From Planctomycetota bacterium (GTDB lineage: Bacteria > Planctomycetota > UBA1135 > JADKAF01), in assembly GCA_016719295.1 (NCBI GenBank), contig JADKAF010000001.1, forward strand, positions 1,798,001-1,862,000: DNA of 64,000 bases. The letters run 5' to 3'. The first letter of the stretch is position 1, and the number at the start of each line of letters is the position of its first letter. The notes beneath the pieces were generated by a model. The model saw only the letters and a program-made list of their open reading frames with translations. It was not told the origin of the DNA and searched no databases. This document shows, piece after piece, positions 59,461 through 64,000 of the stretch. A program made the position numbers and the translations under genes.

Positions 59461-59781
59461 GTGAAAAACTCGACCAAGGCAGAGCGCAAGCGCGCGCGCG
59501 AGCTCGGCTTCAGCGTCGGCGAGCTGCGGCTCCTCGAGCTCATCGAAGCGATGGACGAGCGTTTGCGCTGGGCGCAGATCCTGGGCTACGCGGCGCAGTA
59601 CGCGATGAAGTGGAAGGGACTCCTCACCGAGCAGGAGCTCGAGACCGTGATCCAAGCGGTCTCCGGCTCGATCGATCGCGATGCCGGCGAGAAGAAGCGC
59701 CGGGAGCTGCTCGCCGAGCTCCGCAAGCGCGTCGCCGATCGCGACGGCGAAGTGCGCGTCGCGCTCGACGAGACGAGCTGA
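59461..59781 (+). CDS. Small helical protein of unknown function, 106 residues
   Basis: GTG start, very basic first 14 residues (KNSTKAERKRAREL), then helices with LRLLELIEAMDERLRWAQIL and ELETVIQAVSGSIDRDAGEK. The tail is charged and helical. No motif identifies a function. It is followed by a strong bidirectional hairpin, so transcription ends there. The frame is clean and codon use matches neighbours. Confidence 0.65.
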   Translation: MKNSTKAERKRARELGFSVGELRLLELIEAMDERLRWAQILGYAAQYAMKWKGLLTEQELETVIQAVSGSIDRDAGEKKRRELLAELRKRVADRDGEVRVALDETS

Positions 59782-59821
59782 GCCTCGCGGCGCGCCGTGC
59801 GTTTCGCGGCCGCGCCGAAAA

Positions 59822-59862
59822 GCACGCGAGCCGATCCGCTGCGTGCGGATCGGCTCGCGTGC
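59822..59862. terminator. 17-bp perfect hairpin between convergent genes
   Basis: GCACGCGAGCCGATCCG (59822-59838) pairs exactly with CGGATCGGCTCGCGTGC (59846-59862) over a 7-base loop. It is preceded by AAAA and followed by CCTT. Placed between the small protein gene and fusA (convergent), it is a likely bidirectional terminator. Confidence 0.8.
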
Positions 59863-59902
59863 CTTCCATCGCGGCGTTCACCGCGCGGCGTCACCGGAGC
59901 AG

Positions 59903-62026
<2,124 letters not shown>

Positions 62027-62083
62027 CGGATGTCGGCGTCCTGCGTTCGGGAGAGAGGTGGATCGGAGACGAAAAAGCGGAGC

Positions 62084-62111
62084 ATGCTAGCTCGACCGCG
62101 GGGGATGTCAA
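62084..62111 (-). promoter_or_regulatory. fusA promoter
   Basis: Minus strand: perfect -35 TTGACA (62111-62106), 16-base spacer, -10 TAGCAT (62089-62084). The -10 is about 57 bases upstream of the fusA ATG, giving a short leader. The best sigma-70-like promoter visible in the window. Confidence 0.7.
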
Positions 62112-62259
62112 CCGCACCCGCTGCCCCGCGACGGAGACGCGCGCGCGCGCCGTTTTTCCCCTCTTGGCGGACGCGCCGCGGCCGGGGATCTCGTAAGGTA
62201 CGTGAGCCGCAGCGCCCGCGCGGCCCAGGAAAGGCGCCGCCCCCCCTCCTCCGCGAAGC

Positions 62260-62691
62260 ATGGCCCTGCCGCCAAACCCGCCGAACTCCGGCCGAAGCCC
62301 GCGCTCGACGACCTCGAGCGTCGTGCTGCTCCTCTGGAGCCTCGCCGGCGGTTTGCTGCTCGCCTCTGGCTTCCTCGTCGTGCGGCGCTGGTGGGAAGGG
62401 GGCGGCGAGCTGCCGCCGGAGGGCTATTTCCCCATCGTCGCCGAGGAAGTGCCCGAGGCGCTCGAGCTGGCGACCGGGAGCTCGGAGGAGCGCGCGCGGA
62501 CCTTCGAGCGCCTGCTCGAGGACGCGCGGAAGAGCACCCTCGACATCGAGAGCCACTTCGCGACGGACGTGCTGCCCCGCTACGAAGAAGCGGCGCGCTA
62601 CTCCGAGTGGCTGCTCGGCTTGGCCCGGCCTGGGCGACCGAACGCGGGGGTCGCCGACTCGCGGCCAGCCGAGGACGAGCGCAAGGACTGA
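62260..62691 (+). CDS. Single-pass membrane protein of unknown function
   Basis: 143 residues. After a Pro/Ser/Arg-rich start, one TM helix at ~21-41 (VVLLLWSLAGGLLLASGFLVV) precedes a soluble helical domain (AEEVPEALELATGSSEERAR, LEDARKSTLDIESHFATDVL). No motif recognised. It reads divergently from fusA and converges on the zinc-ribbon gene. The frame is short but composition and start context are normal. Confidence 0.6.
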   Translation: MALPPNPPNSGRSPRSTTSSVVLLLWSLAGGLLLASGFLVVRRWWEGGGELPPEGYFPIVAEEVPEALELATGSSEERARTFERLLEDARKSTLDIESHFATDVLPRYEEAARYSEWLLGLARPGRPNAGVADSRPAEDERKD

Positions 62692-62743
62692 GATCGGCGT
62701 CGTCGGCGATCGGAGAGCAGAGGCGCCTCGAAGCCGCGGTCCT

Positions 62744-63046
62744 TCAGCCCGCGAGCACGAAGAGCAGCACGAGCGCGACGAGCAGGATCCAGGCGACCCA
62801 GATCACCCAGCGCGGCTTCCTCGTCGAGGCGCCGGGTCGGCCGCGGAGCTCCCCCACCGCCGCCCGGTAATCCTCTTCGTCGAACTCCGGGAGCTCGATC
62901 GACTGCAGGAAGAGCTCTTCCTCGTCCCGCCAGCCCGTCTCCGCATCCGAGCCGCACTCGCGACAGGCGCGGGCGCGCGCCGGCACCGACGCGCCACAGT
63001 GAGGACACGCCCTGCTCGCGTTGGTTCTGCGTCGCGCGCTCGCCAT
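62744..63046 (-). CDS. Zinc-ribbon membrane protein, 100 residues
   Basis: The N terminus has CPHCGASVPARARACRECG, a two-CxxC zinc ribbon (residues 14-32), then an acidic linker and a C-terminal TM helix (VIWVAWILLVALVLLFVLAG). Such small zinc-ribbon/TM proteins are common and unassigned; they may bind nucleic acid or partner proteins at the membrane. It lies 46 bases upstream of the visible end of pilT on the same strand. Confidence 0.7.
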   Translation of the reverse strand: MASARRRTNASRACPHCGASVPARARACRECGSDAETGWRDEEELFLQSIELPEFDEEDYRAAVGELRGRPGASTRKPRWVIWVAWILLVALVLLFVLAG

Positions 63047-63092
63047 CGCCCGAGCCTAGCCCGGATCGCTTCGCGGCGGGAGAGCCCGCGGC

Positions 63093-64000
63093 TCAGGTGG
63101 TCTTGCGCTGACGGCGGAACTGCTCGAAGTCGTCGAGCGGCGAGAACGCGGTGCGCCCGTCGCCGTCGACGCGCGTTTCCTCTTCCGAGCGCGGGATATC
63201 GGTCGGCGGCGCCGCCGACGGGATGTTCACGGGGCGCAACGTCGGATTGGGACGCACGACCGGAGGCGGCGGGGCCTGCGGCGCCCCGCTCGGCACCGGA
63301 GCACGGCCCGTGCGTGAGAACGCCGCGCGAACCTGATCGGGACTGTTCGCCATGCCGATCGCGTCCTCCGGCAGCACCTTGCCGTCGGTGACGAGCTTGA
63401 TCAGCGCGCTCTCCAAGGTCTGCATGCCGTTCTTGAGGCCGGTCTGCAGGACGTTCAGGAGCTGCGGCGTCTTGCCTTCGCGGATGCAGGCGCGCACCGC
63501 GTCGGTGGCGACCATGATCTCCTGCGCGCACGCGCGGCCCCCGCCGATCTTCGGCAGCAGCGTCTGCGAGATGACGCCCTGCAGCGCCACCGAGAGCTGC
63601 GTGCGCACCTGCGCCTGCTGCTCGTGCGGGAAGACGTCGATGATGCGGTCGACCGTTTGGATCGCGCTCGTCGTATGCAGCGTGCCGAAGACCAGGTGTC
63701 CCGTTTCGGCCGCCGTGATGGCGAGGCCGATCGTCTCCAGGTCGCGCATTTCGCCGACGAGGATGATGTCCGGGTCCTCGCGCAACGCGGAGCGCAGAGC
63801 GGCGAGGAAGTTCGGGCTGTCGGAGCCGATCTCGCGCTGATTCACGAAGCAGCGCTTGTCGCGGTGGATGAACTCGATCGGATCCTCGAGCGTCAGGATG
63901 TGCGAGTGATCGTGGCGATTGATGTAGTCGATCATCGCCGCGAGCGTGGTCGACTTGCCCGATCCGGTCGGACCGGTGACGAGCACGAGGCCACGGGGCC
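63093..64000 (-). CDS. pilT: PilT twitching-motility ATPase, 5' truncated by window edge
   Basis: The frame is open to the right edge, so the N-terminal PAS-like domain lies outside. Visible: Walker A VTGPTGSGKSTTLAA, the Asp box LEDPIEFIH, QREIGSD, Walker B DPDIILVGEMRDLETI and the His box TAAETGHLVFGTLHTTSA. The C-terminal part has a domain ending AMANSPDQVRAAF-like sequence, then a ~75-residue Pro-rich extension (VPSGAPQAPPPPVVRPNP). PilT retracts type IV pili. PilT versus PilU cannot be separated from this portion. No pilus genes are seen in the window. Confidence 0.92.
   Translation of the reverse strand, partial: PRGLVLVTGPTGSGKSTTLAAMIDYINRHDHSHILTLEDPIEFIHRDKRCFVNQREIGSDSPNFLAALRSALREDPDIILVGEMRDLETIGLAITAAETGHLVFGTLHTTSAIQTVDRIIDVFPHEQQAQVRTQLSVALQGVISQTLLPKIGGGRACAQEIMVATDAVRACIREGKTPQLLNVLQTGLKNGMQTLESALIKLVTDGKVLPEDAIGMANSPDQVRAAFSRTGRAPVPSGAPQAPPPPVVRPNPTLRPVNIPSAAPPTDIPRSEEETRVDGDGRTAFSPLDDFEQFRRQRKTT

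Overview
The window is about 64 kb of very GC-rich bacterial chromosome that is densely coded on both strands. It has no insertion sequence, phage, CRISPR array, rRNA or tRNA gene that I can see. Gene content and style suggest an uncultured member of the Planctomycetota. The hints are secreted proteins with GAGC-type C-terminal repeats, HEAT-repeat and transglutaminase-like proteins, a bacterial Pus10 and MqnP-type menaquinone genes. This is inference from family resemblance, as there is no marker gene such as 16S rRNA. Both edges cut genes: a transglutaminase-like protein on the left and a PilT ATPase on the right.

Layout. 1-8.3 kb: pseudo-transglutaminase, a secreted protein, then (minus) mnmG and a polyferredoxin-TPR membrane protein, then a HEAT-repeat protein. 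8.4-18.7 kb (minus): yidC-mnmE, then a separate transcription unit nrdR / double-ATP-cone NrdD-like protein / smc. The promoter of that unit carries a clear NrdR box between -35 and -10. 18.8-24.2 kb: phosphoesterase, nadD-WecA/TagO-like transferase, a small lipoprotein, a hairpin-repeat array, miaA and a secreted protein. 24.3-30.4 kb (minus): a six-gene run ubiE/menG, CPBP protease, ubiX, mqnP/ubiA-like, holA, mutL. 30.4-33.9 kb: a second hairpin array and a 1033-residue lipoprotein. 34.2-38.4 kb (plus): ruvB, spoIID-like, tgt and an SDR, all joined by 4-base overlaps. 38.4-43 kb (minus): a YhaO/YhaN-type nuclease-ATPase pair plus an SDR. 43-48.7 kb: a C45-type acyltransferase, Pus10, a pseudo-receiver, an RNase HII-like protein, a 49-residue ORF and threonine synthase. 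48.8-54.2 kb (plus): a secreted low-complexity protein, ECF sigma, anti-sigma, a FAD oxidoreductase and a GT2 glycosyltransferase. 54.3-64 kb (mostly minus): tex in two pieces, a LuxR regulator, a small protein, fusA, two small membrane proteins and pilT.

Recurring themes. At 13 junctions a start codon overlaps the preceding stop by 4 bases (ATGA, GTGA or TTGA), so translational coupling is the local rule and it fixes many starts. Several tRNA-modification genes are scattered here (mnmE, mnmG, miaA, tgt, Pus10), as are DNA maintenance genes (smc, mutL, ruvB, holA and the YhaO/YhaN pair).

Five genes, most of them housekeeping (mnmG, nadD, an SDR, an RNase HII-like gene, threonine synthase), are broken by single-base indels, and tex carries an in-frame TAA. 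So many lesions in otherwise well-kept genes look more like consensus errors than decay, but this cannot be settled from the sequence alone. The most interesting biology is the NrdR-box-controlled nrdR / NrdD-like / smc unit, the tandem hairpin arrays, the split tex with an acidic insert, and the bacterial Pus10.
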